Source: Paenibacillus hamazuiensis (GTDB taxonomy: Bacteria > Bacillota > Bacilli > Paenibacillales > NBRC-103111). Taken from it: a DNA stretch of 64,000 bases. Under the pieces are notes generated by a model, which did no database searches, was not told where the DNA came from, and saw nothing but the letters and a program-made list of their open reading frames with translations. Both the position numbers and the translations under genes were made by a program. Below are positions 26,097 to 35,133 of the stretch, one piece after another. The stretch is from the NCBI RefSeq assembly GCF_023276405.1, contig NZ_JALRMO010000001.1, positions 2,232,001 through 2,296,000 of the forward strand, in the 5' to 3' direction. Each line of letters opens with the position of its first letter. The first letter of the stretch is position 1.

Positions 26097-27440
26097 TCAC
26101 GATTCCATTCCGGAGGCAGGCTTTACAGGAATCGTGCTGTCCGAATTAGACAAAGGACGATTTAATCTGCTTTTGAGGACATGATAAGCGATTCCGATGA
26201 GCAGCCAGACGCCTCCCATGAGCAGCGCGTCTTTATCGAGCAGGGACAGCAGCCAGCCGATAAATCCCGCGCCCGTCAACGGGAAAATCAGATACAGCCA
26301 CGTTTGCTTGAAGGAGCGGCGTTTTTCTTTAATATACAGCTGAGCGATGACACATAAATTGACAACGACAAAGGCGCTCAAAGCGCCGAAATTGACGAAT
26401 TTGACGGCGGTGTCCAGATTGACGACGAGTGCGAGCAGCGATACGGCGCTGACCAGCACGATATTAAATACGGGCGTATTGAGCCGCGGGTGCAGCGAAC
26501 CGAAGAAACGCTTCGGCAGGATCGATTCCCGTCCCATCACGTAAAGAAGCCGGGAAACGCAGGTGACGGACGATAGGCCTTGCGTAAAAATCGCCATGAT
26601 CAGCACGACGGTGAACAAGGAGGCTAGAGCCGAACCGCCGACGAGCCTGACGATTTCCAGCCCGGCGGAATCGATGTTGGCAAAGGTGACATGAGGGTAA
26701 ACGAGCTGCGTCAAAATAGACGGGGTCAAATACAGGATAACCGCCGAGAAAATAATAATCATAATCGCTCTCGGGATCGTTTTGCCGGCATTCACCGTCT
26801 CTTCCGACATCGTCGTGATCGAGTCGAAGCCGAGAAATGAAAAGCAGATGATCGATGCGCCGGACAGTATTGTCGAGAAGGGCACGCCGGAAGCGGCGAA
26901 CGTTTCCAACGGCTGCACACCGCCGCTTATATTATTGATCAGAAACCCGCAAAAGACGGCGATGAATCCGATTTGAACCCATACGAACAGCCTGCTGAGA
27001 TTGGCCGAAAATTTGATGCCTATAATATTGACGGCGGCCAGCACGGCATTCAGCAATATGATCCAAACGTAGGCGGGGACAGATGGAAATTGCGCGTGAA
27101 TATACAGTCCGAACGTCAAACACGCGATTAGCGGCGAGAAGAAGTAGTCCAGAAGCAGTGCCCATCCGACCAGATAACCCAAGACGGGATGAATGCTTTT
27201 TTTGGCATATGTATAAGCGGAGCCGGAGGCGGAGAACGTTTTGGACATCACTCCGTAGCTGTAGGCTGTAAAGAAAATGGCAATAAAGGCCAGTAAATAG
27301 GCTTGGCTGAGCATGCCGCCGGACGTTTCGTAAGCGATGCCGTAAATCGAAAAATAAATCATCGGCGTCATCCAGGCGAGCCCCAAATAGACAACCTGGA
27401 ATAAAGATAGCGTTTTTCGGAATGACGTTTCTTCTCTCAT
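26097..27440 (-). CDS. APC-superfamily permease under guanidine-I control
   Basis: A 447-residue integral membrane protein with about 12 predicted helices. It has amino acid-polyamine-organocation family features: the N-terminal FQVVYLGLAWMTP helix, the first-helix Gly-rich break, and FSFLGFDSITTMSEET after helix 6, which resembles the family's FxGFDxxxxxxEE motif. APC members import amino acids or organic cations. Its message begins with a guanidine-I riboswitch on the same strand, so import of guanidine, or of a guanidino compound such as arginine or agmatine, is inferred. The ATG at 27440 has AAAGGAG 8 bases before it; a GTG three codons upstream overlaps that site. Confidence 0.85.
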   Translation of the reverse strand: MREETSFRKTLSLFQVVYLGLAWMTPMIYFSIYGIAYETSGGMLSQAYLLAFIAIFFTAYSYGVMSKTFSASGSAYTYAKKSIHPVLGYLVGWALLLDYFFSPLIACLTFGLYIHAQFPSVPAYVWIILLNAVLAAVNIIGIKFSANLSRLFVWVQIGFIAVFCGFLINNISGGVQPLETFAASGVPFSTILSGASIICFSFLGFDSITTMSEETVNAGKTIPRAIMIIIFSAVILYLTPSILTQLVYPHVTFANIDSAGLEIVRLVGGSALASLFTVVLIMAIFTQGLSSVTCVSRLLYVMGRESILPKRFFGSLHPRLNTPVFNIVLVSAVSLLALVVNLDTAVKFVNFGALSAFVVVNLCVIAQLYIKEKRRSFKQTWLYLIFPLTGAGFIGWLLSLLDKDALLMGGVWLLIGIAYHVLKSRLNRPLSNSDSTIPVKPASGMES

Positions 27441-27479
27441 GGGGGACACTCCTTTGAGCGGGTTATATCGGAAAAATAT

Positions 27480-27605
27480 GAAAAACCCGGCGAGATATCT
27501 TGTTCAGATGATCTCCCGGGCTTTTATCCCTCCGTGAACACGGCTTGTGCCGTGCGTTTTCTCTCGGACCTGTCCGGCTGCTTGCAGACCGCGGAACCCT
27601 AGAAA
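27480..27605 (-). ncRNA. Guanidine-I (ykkC) riboswitch upstream of the APC permease
   Basis: Read on the minus strand from 27602: CTAGGGTTCCGCGG, then GACAGGTCCGAGAGA, then CACGGAGGGATAAAAGCCC, followed by a terminator (CCCGGGAGAT with ATCTCGCCGGG and a T run ending near 27481). These are the same blocks, in the same order, as the riboswitches at 17722 and 27815. It ends about 40 bases before the permease start. Confidence 0.9.
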
Positions 27606-27767
27606 ACAAGCGTTTTGCATTTTTGTGTTACGAATTATCACATAAAAACCAGGCTGCGCAGCCAAATATATGTTAGATAATATAACATAATTAAATTTGT
27701 TTGAAAAGGATCTATGTTAAAATGTCACATCAAAAATTAGTTTTGAAAAATTTATGTGTTAGCTATA

Positions 27768-27797
27768 TTGACATAAACGAAAATCACGTTGTATCAT
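27768..27797 (+). promoter_or_regulatory. Promoter of the guanidine ABC transporter operon
   Basis: Perfect TTGACA at 27768-27773 and TATCAT at 27792-27797 with an 18-base spacer, 25 bases before the riboswitch. The AT-rich stretch 27606-27767 also carries the divergent minus-strand promoter region, where I could not fix clear hexamers. Confidence 0.6.
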
Positions 27798-27814
27798 GAC
27801 GTTAACAGCATACA

Positions 27815-27956
27815 TCATGTCATCTAGGGTTCCGCGGTTATCCAAAGCCGGTCTGGTCCAAGAGAAGACACACGATGCGTCATCGTGCACACGGAGGGAC
27901 AAAAGCCCGGGAGGATATCTTTTTCACGATATCTCTCTCGGGTTTTTTCTTTTTAG
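27815..27956 (+). ncRNA. Guanidine-I (ykkC) riboswitch upstream of the ABC transporter
   Basis: CTAGGGTTCCGCGG at 27824, CGGTCTGGTCCAAGAGA, then CACACGGAGGGACAAAAGCCC leading into a terminator whose arms include GGATATC and GATATC and end in CGGG plus TTTTTT at about 27955. It lies 26 bases before the binding-protein start. The core matches the other two riboswitches closely; the peripheral stem (ACGATG/CATCGT) differs, so these are not fresh copies. Confidence 0.92.
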
Positions 27957-27981
27957 TGTCATAATTTCGGGAGGGATTGAG

Positions 27982-29019
27982 ATGAAAAAAGGGTTGTTGT
28001 CATCGGTTTGTTTACTTCTTGCGTTAGCTTTCGTGCTGGGAGGCTGCGGCACTCAGACAAAGGAAGCCGGCAGTCCGGTGGTTTCCGGTGGCGCCGGGAA
28101 GCCGGGGGCGATCAAAATCGCGTTAAGTCCCTGGCCGGGTTGGTTTGTCTGGTACCTTGTGAAGGAGAAAGGCTTTTTCGAGAAAAACGGAGTTAATGCC
28201 GAACTGGTATGGTTTCCGGTATACAGCGATTCGCTTGCCGCATTGGCCGCCGGCAAGGTGGATGCAAACAGCCAGACGCTCAGCGATACGCTTGCGCCGG
28301 CGAGCAAAGGAATCCCGGTGAAAGCCGTGCTTGTCAACGACAACTCGGCGGGAGGGGACGGGATCGTCGTAAGGCCGGATATAAACTCGATCAAGGAATT
28401 GAAAGGCAAAAAAATCGCAACCGAGCTCGGCACCGTCGATCATCTGCTGATGCTGACCGCGCTGGAAAAGGAAGGGCTTAAAGAAAAAGATGTAAGCTTT
28501 ACGAACATGACTGTCAACGACGCGGGTCCCGCATTTATATCCGGCAAGCTCGATGCAGCGGTGTTGTGGGAGCCATTTTTGAGCAAAGCGATCGAAGAAG
28601 GGAAGGGCAAGCTGCTGTTTTCCTCGAAGGATACGCCCGGTCTCATTCCCGACCTGCTCGTGTTTCGCGAAGATGTGGTGAAAAACAGGCCGGACGATGT
28701 GAAAAAGATCGTGAACGCCTGGTTCGACGCTTTGGATTACTGGCAAAAAAATCCGGAGGAGTCGTTGGCCATCATGGCCAAGGCGGCGGAAACTCCGCTT
28801 GATGAATATAAAAAAAGCGTGCAGAGCGTGAAAATATTCGGCATCGAAGATAATCGCAAGGCGTTTCAAAGCGGCAGCGACTTCCAATCCTTGCAATATA
28901 CCGGACAGAAAACAGCCGAATTTTTGAAGGGGCTTGACATGCTGTCCAAAGTACCGGATCTGAAACCGGTGCTGGACGGGCATTTTATTGAAGAAGTCGC
29001 CAAGGAACGCGGCAAATAA
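27982..29019 (+). CDS. ABC transporter substrate-binding lipoprotein, nitrate/sulfonate/taurine type
   Basis: A 345-residue lipoprotein. The signal peptide (MKKGLLSS and on) ends in the lipobox LGGC at about residue 22. The mature part resembles NMT1/SsuA-like binding proteins (KIALSPWPGWFVWYLVKEKGFFEKNG, KKIATELGTVDHLLM, DAAVLWEPFLSKA). This class binds taurine, nitrate, pyrimidine precursors and similar small molecules. The riboswitch in front argues for guanidine or a guanidine derivative as ligand, which is inference. The ATG at 27982 follows GGGAGGGATTGAG; the longer frame would run through the riboswitch. Confidence 0.85.
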   Translation: MKKGLLSSVCLLLALAFVLGGCGTQTKEAGSPVVSGGAGKPGAIKIALSPWPGWFVWYLVKEKGFFEKNGVNAELVWFPVYSDSLAALAAGKVDANSQTLSDTLAPASKGIPVKAVLVNDNSAGGDGIVVRPDINSIKELKGKKIATELGTVDHLLMLTALEKEGLKEKDVSFTNMTVNDAGPAFISGKLDAAVLWEPFLSKAIEEGKGKLLFSSKDTPGLIPDLLVFREDVVKNRPDDVKKIVNAWFDALDYWQKNPEESLAIMAKAAETPLDEYKKSVQSVKIFGIEDNRKAFQSGSDFQSLQYTGQKTAEFLKGLDMLSKVPDLKPVLDGHFIEEVAKERGK

Positions 29020-29036
29020 ACCCGGAGGTGAAAGGA

Positions 29037-29840
29037 ATGAAGAAAAAAAGGCCCCGGCTATTTCAAATCCGCGAAGAAATAAGCAAATCGTGGTATTCCG
29101 GCGGGGTGGCCGGCGCGTTCGTGCTGCTGCTTGTTTTATGGGCTGTTCTCAGCTACGGGCAGCTCGTTGAGCGTACCTTTATGCCGACTCCGGATCAGGT
29201 TTTCGCCCGGTTTGTGGAACAGATGGCGAGCGGCGCTTTCTGGGATCATGTGGGAATCAGCGTGTTTCGCGTCAGCATGGGTTTCTTGCTGGCGTGCCTG
29301 ATCGGCATTCCGCTCGGCATCGCCGCCGGGACCTTCCGTTTGGCGGAAGCGCTGATCGTACCGCCGACGGAATTTATCCGCTATATGCCAGCGACGGCGT
29401 TCGTTCCGCTTATCATGGTATGGGCGGGCATCGGGGAAACGGCGAAGGTGCTGGTTATTTTCGTTGGGTGCTTTTTCCAATTGGTATTGATGGTGGCGGA
29501 CAACGCGAGAGCGGTGTCGAACGATTTGCTGCAGGTGTCTTATACGATGGGGGCCAAAAGATGGCAGGTGTTCGAGCGTGTGCTCATTCCGGCCCTGATG
29601 CCGGATTTGATGAACACGCTGCGCCTTGTGCTCGGCTGGGCGTGGACGTATTTGGTCGTAGCCGAGCTGGTTGCGGCAAGCAGCGGACTCGGTTTTGCGA
29701 TTATGAAAGCGCAGCGGTTTCTGAACACCGACATTATTTTTGTCGGCATCATCGTCATCGGTCTGCTCGGGTTGATTACCGATCGCATGTTCGCCTATTG
29801 CCACAAACGGTTTTTCCCATGGCTGGAAGGGGTGCGATAA
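29037..29840 (+). CDS. ABC transporter permease, SsuC/TauC type
   Basis: A 267-residue permease with about six helices and the EAA-type cytoplasmic loop around SYTMGAKRWQVFERVLIPALMPDL, where the ATPase docks. It is the middle gene of a binding protein-permease-ATPase operon. The ATG at 29037 fits GGAGG better than the GTG at 29028, which overlaps that site. The likely cargo follows from the riboswitch upstream of the operon. Confidence 0.88.
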   Translation: MKKKRPRLFQIREEISKSWYSGGVAGAFVLLLVLWAVLSYGQLVERTFMPTPDQVFARFVEQMASGAFWDHVGISVFRVSMGFLLACLIGIPLGIAAGTFRLAEALIVPPTEFIRYMPATAFVPLIMVWAGIGETAKVLVIFVGCFFQLVLMVADNARAVSNDLLQVSYTMGAKRWQVFERVLIPALMPDLMNTLRLVLGWAWTYLVVAELVAASSGLGFAIMKAQRFLNTDIIFVGIIVIGLLGLITDRMFAYCHKRFFPWLEGVR

Positions 29841-29843
29841 TTG

Positions 29844-30644
29844 ATGCTGCATGCAGTTCAAGCATATCCGGAGTCATATGCCGCTCCTGTAAAAATTGAA
29901 GCCAGCGGCCTCACGAAAGTATATACCGGAAAAAAATCGTCCTTTCTCGCGCTTGATCATGTGTCCTTCGACGTGAAGCAGAACGAATTTGTCAGCTTCG
30001 TTGGCCCTTCGGGCTGCGGCAAATCGTCGCTGCTGCGGATTTTGGCCGGGCTGGAGGAATCGACGGAGGGGCAGCTGCTCATATCCGGGCGCGAGATCGA
30101 TGGGCCGGGAAGCGACCGGGGCATGGTGTTCCAGTCGTACACGCTGTTCCCTTGGCTGACGGTCCGGCAAAACATCGAATTCGGCCTGACGCTGAAGGGC
30201 GTCGACTTATTTGAAAAAAGGGCGATCGCCGACCGCTTCATGGAGCTGGTGAAGCTGACGCCGTTCGCGAAATCGTATCCGAAGGAGCTGTCCGGCGGGA
30301 TGAAGCAGCGGGTGGCCATCGCCCGGGCGCTTGCCAACAATCCGGAGGTGATTTTGATGGATGAGCCGTTCGGTGCGCTCGATCCGATGACCAAAAGCTC
30401 GATGCAGGAAATGCTGCTCGACATTTGTGAGAAGGAGAAGACGACGGTCGTGTTTATCACCCACGATATCGATGAAGCGATATTTTTATCGCAGCGCGTG
30501 TTCGTCATGCAGGCGAACCCCGGCCGCATCAAGCAGGAGGTGCAGGTGCCGCCGGGTTTTCGCAATCAACCGGGTGTCAAGGATTCGGAAGCGTTCATCA
30601 AGCTGCGCAAAATGATCGTCGAGTTGATCGGAGATCACGGCTGA
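29844..30644 (+). CDS. ABC transporter ATPase, SsuB/TauB type
   Basis: A 266-residue ATPase with Walker A GPSGCGKSSLLRIL, Q-loop VFQSYTLFPWLT, signature LSGGMKQRVAIARA, Walker B VILMDEPFGALDP and the switch His in FITHDIDEA. These are typical of nitrate/sulfonate/taurine importers. It starts 3 bases after the permease stop (ATG at 29844, with a TTG just before), so the two are probably translationally coupled. Confidence 0.9.
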   Translation: MLHAVQAYPESYAAPVKIEASGLTKVYTGKKSSFLALDHVSFDVKQNEFVSFVGPSGCGKSSLLRILAGLEESTEGQLLISGREIDGPGSDRGMVFQSYTLFPWLTVRQNIEFGLTLKGVDLFEKRAIADRFMELVKLTPFAKSYPKELSGGMKQRVAIARALANNPEVILMDEPFGALDPMTKSSMQEMLLDICEKEKTTVVFITHDIDEAIFLSQRVFVMQANPGRIKQEVQVPPGFRNQPGVKDSEAFIKLRKMIVELIGDHG

Positions 30645-30682
30645 CGCGAAGCTCTACAGATGTGACATAGTTTAAAATGTGG

Positions 30683-30711
30683 ACCTGGCGGGGATCTTCC
30701 GTCAGGTTTTT
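30683..30711 (+). terminator. Terminator of the guanidine ABC operon
   Basis: ACCTGGCGG (30683-30691) pairs with CCGTCAGGT (30699-30707, one G-T pair), followed by a TTTTT run. Confidence 0.7.
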
Positions 30712-30783
30712 CATGCTGCGCATATTTTTTGTAGTGATTTGGAAATATTAAGCATCAACCCTGTAATTTTGGAGGAAATCGGT

Positions 30784-31287
30784 ATGAACTTAAACGACAT
30801 CGTCGATTCAATGGATTTTAGCACCGGCTGGTGGTACCCGGTTGTACTTGGCCTATTTCTTCTTTTATTTGTCGCATTTATGCCGAAGAGGGGCGTGAAC
30901 TGGCGGGAAATCTACCTGACCTTCGGTGTCATTGCCGGACTGGTCTGGGCGACCGATACGGTTTTTGCGGTGTGGTTTGATTTATTCGACGTCGGAGAAC
31001 CTCACAAGCGGGGGATCGGCGAGTTTTTCCTATATTCGATTATCCCGCCGAGCTTTTCCGTCATTTATTTGAATTACTATGAGGAGCGCCATAAACTTCT
31101 TTATACGTTGATTTTTACGTCTTTATCCGGGCTTGCCGAGTGGGCAACCGTGGCTGTCGGTTTAATGAAGCTTAACAATTGGCACACCCTTTTTTCGGTA
31201 CCGGTCTATTTGGTCGTTTATTACTACTACTTGCCCGTACATTTGCGTATTATGGAACGGACCGCCGATAAACTGGACTATCGTTGA
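30784..31287 (+). CDS. Small multi-pass membrane protein, CBO0543-like
   Basis: A 167-residue membrane protein with four or five hydrophobic segments (residues about 15-33, 45-62, 80-98, 105-125 and 130-150). The WATDTVFAVWFDLFD stretch and size resemble the CBO0543 family of Bacillota membrane proteins, whose function is unknown. GGAGG precedes the ATG at 30784; the frame starting at 30679 would run through the terminator hairpin and is rejected. It stands alone between two transport operons. Confidence 0.6.
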   Translation: MNLNDIVDSMDFSTGWWYPVVLGLFLLLFVAFMPKRGVNWREIYLTFGVIAGLVWATDTVFAVWFDLFDVGEPHKRGIGEFFLYSIIPPSFSVIYLNYYEERHKLLYTLIFTSLSGLAEWATVAVGLMKLNNWHTLFSVPVYLVVYYYYLPVHLRIMERTADKLDYR

Positions 31288-31505
31288 TGGCCGGTCAAAC
31301 GGTGAGAACGCATTCTTAATTTCAGATAACCGACCTTAAAATCGGATTACGTCAAATATTAACCCCGGCTTATTCCGCAAAAACTTAATGGTTTCCGAAT
31401 GGCGAAATCTTTGTAAAATGAAGAAATAGCGGAAAAGCCGGCGCTTCTTCACCGGTTGCCGGCCGTCGCCAAGCATGCAGCTTATATGAAGGAGGCAAAA
31501 GGGGT

Positions 31506-33116
31506 ATGAAAAATGTCAGTCGGAAAAGATGGCTCGCCACAGGCACCTCGGCGCTGCTGTCCGTGTCGCTCGTCGCTGGGTGCAGCGGTTCGGGCACGGG
31601 GAGCAAGACGACCGGAAAGCAGGTGGTCGAAGAACCGCCAAAATTGGAAACGCTTACGTATTGGGTCGGCTTGGCTGGCAATGTAGCTGCAACGTTAAAA
31701 AGCTTCGGAGATATGACGGTTTATCAGGAGCTGCAAAAAAAGACCGGAGTGAAGGTGGAATTCCAGCATCCCCCGGCAGGGCAAGAAAAAGATCAGTTTA
31801 ATCTGATGATTACCGGAAAAAAACTGCCCGATGTAATCGAATACGGTTGGACGGGGTATCCCGGCGGGCCGGAGAAAGCGATCAAAGATAAAAAAATCAT
31901 CAAGCTGAACGACATCATCGATAAACATGCCCCCAACTTGAAAAAAATATTGGATGCCAATCCGGATTGGAAAAAGCAGGTTATGACGGACGAAGGCAGT
32001 ATTTACAGCTTTCCGTTTCTGCGCGGCGACGATTATTTGTTGGTCAGCAACGGGATCGCGCTCCGCAAAGATTGGCTGGAAAAGCTGAATCTGAAAATGC
32101 CGGAGACGCTCGACGACTGGTATAACGTGCTGACGGCAATCAAGAAAAGCGACCCGAACGGCAACGGCAAGCCGGACGAAATTCCGCTCTTGATCGGCAA
32201 AGGCGATATGGGCGGAGCGGTGCCGTTTCTCGGCTCGTTCGGCGTCAATTACGATTTTTACCACGTCAATGGAAAAGTGAGCTACGGGCCGATTCAGCCG
32301 GAATATAAGCAGTTTCTCACATTGATGAACAAGTGGTACAAGGAAGGGCTGCTGGATCCGGATTTCGCCGTCACCGACAGCAAGCTGAAGGACGCGAAGA
32401 TCACGGGGAACCAGCTGTTCGCCACCGTGATGAGCACCGGCTCGGGGATCGGCAACTACACCTCGCTCGTTAAAAATAAAATTCCCGGATTCAAGCTTGC
32501 GGCGGCTCCGTTCCCCGTCGTCAACAAGGGAGACAAAAAAATGTGGAGCGCCAAGACGTTCAACTTCTCGGGCGCGGTGGGCGCTGCGATTTCCACCTCG
32601 AATACGAATCCGGAAGCGACGGCCAAATGGCTCGATTATGCCTACAGCAACGAAGGCATGATGCTGTTTAACTTCGGGGTGGAGGGCGTCTCTTATAAGA
32701 TGGTGAATGGTTATCCGACCTACACGGACGACATCATGAATCCTAAGGATTTGTCGGTAGCCCAAGCGATGGCCCGCCATGTGCGCGCCAATTTCAACGG
32801 TCCTTTCGTGCAGGACAAAAGGTATATGGAACAGTATGCAGCCATGCCCGAGCAGAAGGAGTCGATCCGGATCTGGTCGGAGCCGACCAACGAAAGGAAG
32901 CTGCCGCTCGTCACGCCGACTTCGGATGAGAGCAGCAAGTTCGCTTCGATCATGAACGATGTGAATACGTTCAAAGACGAGATGTTCAACAAGTTTATTA
33001 TGGGCGCGGAGCCGCTCGATAACTTCGACAAGTATGTGAAAACGATCGAAGGTATGGGAATCCAGGAAGCGACCAAAATTCAGCAGGCCGCTTTGGAAAG
33101 ATACAACAAACGATAA
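31506..33116 (+). CDS. Carbohydrate ABC transporter substrate-binding lipoprotein, LplA type
   Basis: A 536-residue lipoprotein with the lipobox VAGC at about residue 26. The mature protein is of the large family 1 extracellular binding type common in Paenibacillus (DPNGNGKPDEIPL calcium-like loop, TAKWLDYAYSNEG). It delivers an oligosaccharide or modified sugar to the two permeases that follow; no ATPase gene is present, so a shared MsmX-type ATPase is expected. AAGGAGG precedes the ATG. The AraC regulator downstream probably controls the operon. Sugar unknown. Confidence 0.87.
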   Translation: MKNVSRKRWLATGTSALLSVSLVAGCSGSGTGSKTTGKQVVEEPPKLETLTYWVGLAGNVAATLKSFGDMTVYQELQKKTGVKVEFQHPPAGQEKDQFNLMITGKKLPDVIEYGWTGYPGGPEKAIKDKKIIKLNDIIDKHAPNLKKILDANPDWKKQVMTDEGSIYSFPFLRGDDYLLVSNGIALRKDWLEKLNLKMPETLDDWYNVLTAIKKSDPNGNGKPDEIPLLIGKGDMGGAVPFLGSFGVNYDFYHVNGKVSYGPIQPEYKQFLTLMNKWYKEGLLDPDFAVTDSKLKDAKITGNQLFATVMSTGSGIGNYTSLVKNKIPGFKLAAAPFPVVNKGDKKMWSAKTFNFSGAVGAAISTSNTNPEATAKWLDYAYSNEGMMLFNFGVEGVSYKMVNGYPTYTDDIMNPKDLSVAQAMARHVRANFNGPFVQDKRYMEQYAAMPEQKESIRIWSEPTNERKLPLVTPTSDESSKFASIMNDVNTFKDEMFNKFIMGAEPLDNFDKYVKTIEGMGIQEATKIQQAALERYNKR

Positions 33117-33145
33117 CGCCCGATTGTCAGGAAACTCCACATGGC

Positions 33146-33178
33146 AGGGAGATGATCCGTTCATCTCCCTGATTTTTT
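33146..33178 (+). terminator. Internal terminator between binding protein and permease genes
   Basis: AGGGAGATGA (33146-33155) pairs perfectly with TCATCTCCCT (33161-33170), then GATTTTTT. Leaky termination here would give more binding protein than permease, a common arrangement. Confidence 0.8.
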
Positions 33179-33200
33179 CCAAGCGAAGGAGGTACGCCTT

Positions 33201-34166
33201 ATGGATACGGTCAAAACGGCCGCAGGAGCCGCCCGGAAGCGGGCTCGTTCCGAGATGAGCATATGGTTGACGATAGGCCGCGATTTAAGGCGCAACAAGC
33301 TGCTCTATTTGATGGTTTTGCCGGTCATCGCGTATTACGTGATTTTCGATTACGGTCCGATGTACGGTTTGCAGATAGCTTTTAAAGATTACAGCCCGGG
33401 TGACGGCATATGGGGCAGCCCGTGGGTCGGCTTCGATCATTTTGTGGAATTTTTCAACAGCTATTATTTTTGGCGGTTAATCCGCAACACGCTTCTGATC
33501 AATGTGTATGAGCTGATTTTCGGTTTTCCCGCGCCGATCGTCCTCGCGCTGCTGCTGAACGAACTGCGCCGGCAGTATTTCAAAAGGATTGTTCAGACGA
33601 TCACTTATTTGCCGCATTTTATATCGGTTGTCGTCGTGGTCGGGATGCTGGTCGACTTTTTGGCCAGAGACGGGATTGTGAACCAACTGCTGTCCTCTTT
33701 CGGCATTGCGTCCAAGTCGTATTTGTCCGAGCCGGAATGGTTTCGTTTCATTTACGTTTCTTCGGGCATTTGGCAGCAGGTCGGTTGGAGCTCCATCATC
33801 TATTTGGCCGCGCTGTCGAATATCGATCCCACACTGTACGAAGCAGCCAAAGTCGACGGGGCGGGGCGGTGGAAGCAGATGCTGCACATCACCATTCCGG
33901 GGATTATGCCGACCGTCATCATTTTGCTCATTTTGAAAATGGGTTCGATGATGTCCGTCGGCAGCGAGAAAATTTTGCTCATGTACAATCCGCTGACCTA
34001 CGATACGGCCGATGTGATCTCCACCTTCGTGTACCGCAAAGGGATTTTGGAGGCGAATTACAGCTACACGGCAGCCGTAGGATTATTTAACGCCGTTATC
34101 GCCTTTACCCTGCTTGTCCTCTCCAACAGCATAAGCAAGCGGGTAAGCGAGACGAAGTTATGGTAG
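33201..34166 (+). CDS. Sugar ABC transporter permease, LplB type
   Basis: A 321-residue permease with about six helices. The first (residues 35-55) follows a basic cytoplasmic leader, and the EAA loop is visible as YEAAKVDGAGRWKQMLHITIPGI. It forms a heterodimer with the next permease. GAAGGAGG lies before the ATG. Confidence 0.9.
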   Translation: MDTVKTAAGAARKRARSEMSIWLTIGRDLRRNKLLYLMVLPVIAYYVIFDYGPMYGLQIAFKDYSPGDGIWGSPWVGFDHFVEFFNSYYFWRLIRNTLLINVYELIFGFPAPIVLALLLNELRRQYFKRIVQTITYLPHFISVVVVVGMLVDFLARDGIVNQLLSSFGIASKSYLSEPEWFRFIYVSSGIWQQVGWSSIIYLAALSNIDPTLYEAAKVDGAGRWKQMLHITIPGIMPTVIILLILKMGSMMSVGSEKILLMYNPLTYDTADVISTFVYRKGILEANYSYTAAVGLFNAVIAFTLLVLSNSISKRVSETKLW

Positions 34167-34183
34167 GGGGGAGGAGAAGTACG

Positions 34184-35062
34184 ATGATCAAACCGACTTT
34201 AGGCGAAAAAACGTTCGATGCGCTGAACGTGACCGCAATGATCGTTCTTTGTTTTTTGACGTTGTACCCGTTTTTGTTCGTCGCCTTTTCATCGCTCAGC
34301 GATCCGGGATTGCTGGCGCAGCACCGCGGTTTGTTATGGAAGCCGTACGGCTTTAGCTTAAATGCGTATAAAGCCGTTTTTGCCAATCCGAACATTTTGA
34401 GCGGTTACCGGAATACACTGTTTTATGTCGTCGTAGGAACATTCTTTAATCTGATTATGACGGCGCTCGGGGCATATTTTCTTTCCCGGCGAAACGTTTT
34501 TTTTAAAAACGCGATTATGTTTATGATCGTCGTCACGATGTTTTTTCAGGGAGGGCTTATTCCGACTTACCTGCTTGTCAGCAATCTGGGGCTTACCGAT
34601 ACGCCGTGGGCGATGATTATTCCCGGAGCGATCAATACATGGAATTTGATCATTATGCGCACTTCGTTCCAGGCCGTGCCGGTCAGTCTCGAGGAGTCGG
34701 CGAAAATCGACGGAGCGAGCGAATGGACCGTGATGTGGCGGATTATTCTTCCTCTGTCGATTCCGGTTATGGCCGTCATGGTGCTGTTTTACGCCGTCGG
34801 CCACTGGAACGCCTGGTTTAATGCGATGATTTATTTGCGCGACCGCGAGCTGTATCCTCTGCAGCTTATTTTGCGGGAAATTCTTATCACGAACAGCACG
34901 GACAACATGACGACCGATGCGTCCGGTGTCGATAAGATGCCGATCGGAGAAGCGATCAAATACGCCACAATCATGGTCGCCACGATTCCGATCCTGGTGC
35001 TGTATCCGTTCCTGCAAAAATATTTCGTCAAAGGGGTCATGATCGGGGCGCTCAAGGAGTAG
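34184..35062 (+). CDS. Sugar ABC transporter permease, LplC type
   Basis: A 292-residue permease of the carbohydrate ABC family with six helices and the EAA loop LEESAKIDGASEWTVMWRIILPLS. GAGGAG precedes the ATG at 34184, 18 bases after the previous stop; the GTG or ATG frame at 34160 overlaps that stop and is rejected. The typical ending LKE is present. Confidence 0.9.
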   Translation: MIKPTLGEKTFDALNVTAMIVLCFLTLYPFLFVAFSSLSDPGLLAQHRGLLWKPYGFSLNAYKAVFANPNILSGYRNTLFYVVVGTFFNLIMTALGAYFLSRRNVFFKNAIMFMIVVTMFFQGGLIPTYLLVSNLGLTDTPWAMIIPGAINTWNLIIMRTSFQAVPVSLEESAKIDGASEWTVMWRIILPLSIPVMAVMVLFYAVGHWNAWFNAMIYLRDRELYPLQLILREILITNSTDNMTTDASGVDKMPIGEAIKYATIMVATIPILVLYPFLQKYFVKGVMIGALKE

Positions 35063-35133
35063 GGAAGAAAAGCAGGAAAACGGCGGCGTTTTCAGAATAA
35101 TATAATATATCACCGAATTGGGAAGGGTGGTTC

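Noticed and set aside
27480-27605. ppGpp or PRPP subclass of the ykkC RNA family
   Set aside because: The neighbouring guanidine degradation operon and the two sister riboswitches make guanidine-I far more likely, though a covariance search would settle it.
31695-33182. 495-residue minus-strand frame
   Set aside because: It is antisense to the sugar-binding lipoprotein, which has a lipobox, a strong binding site and family motifs.
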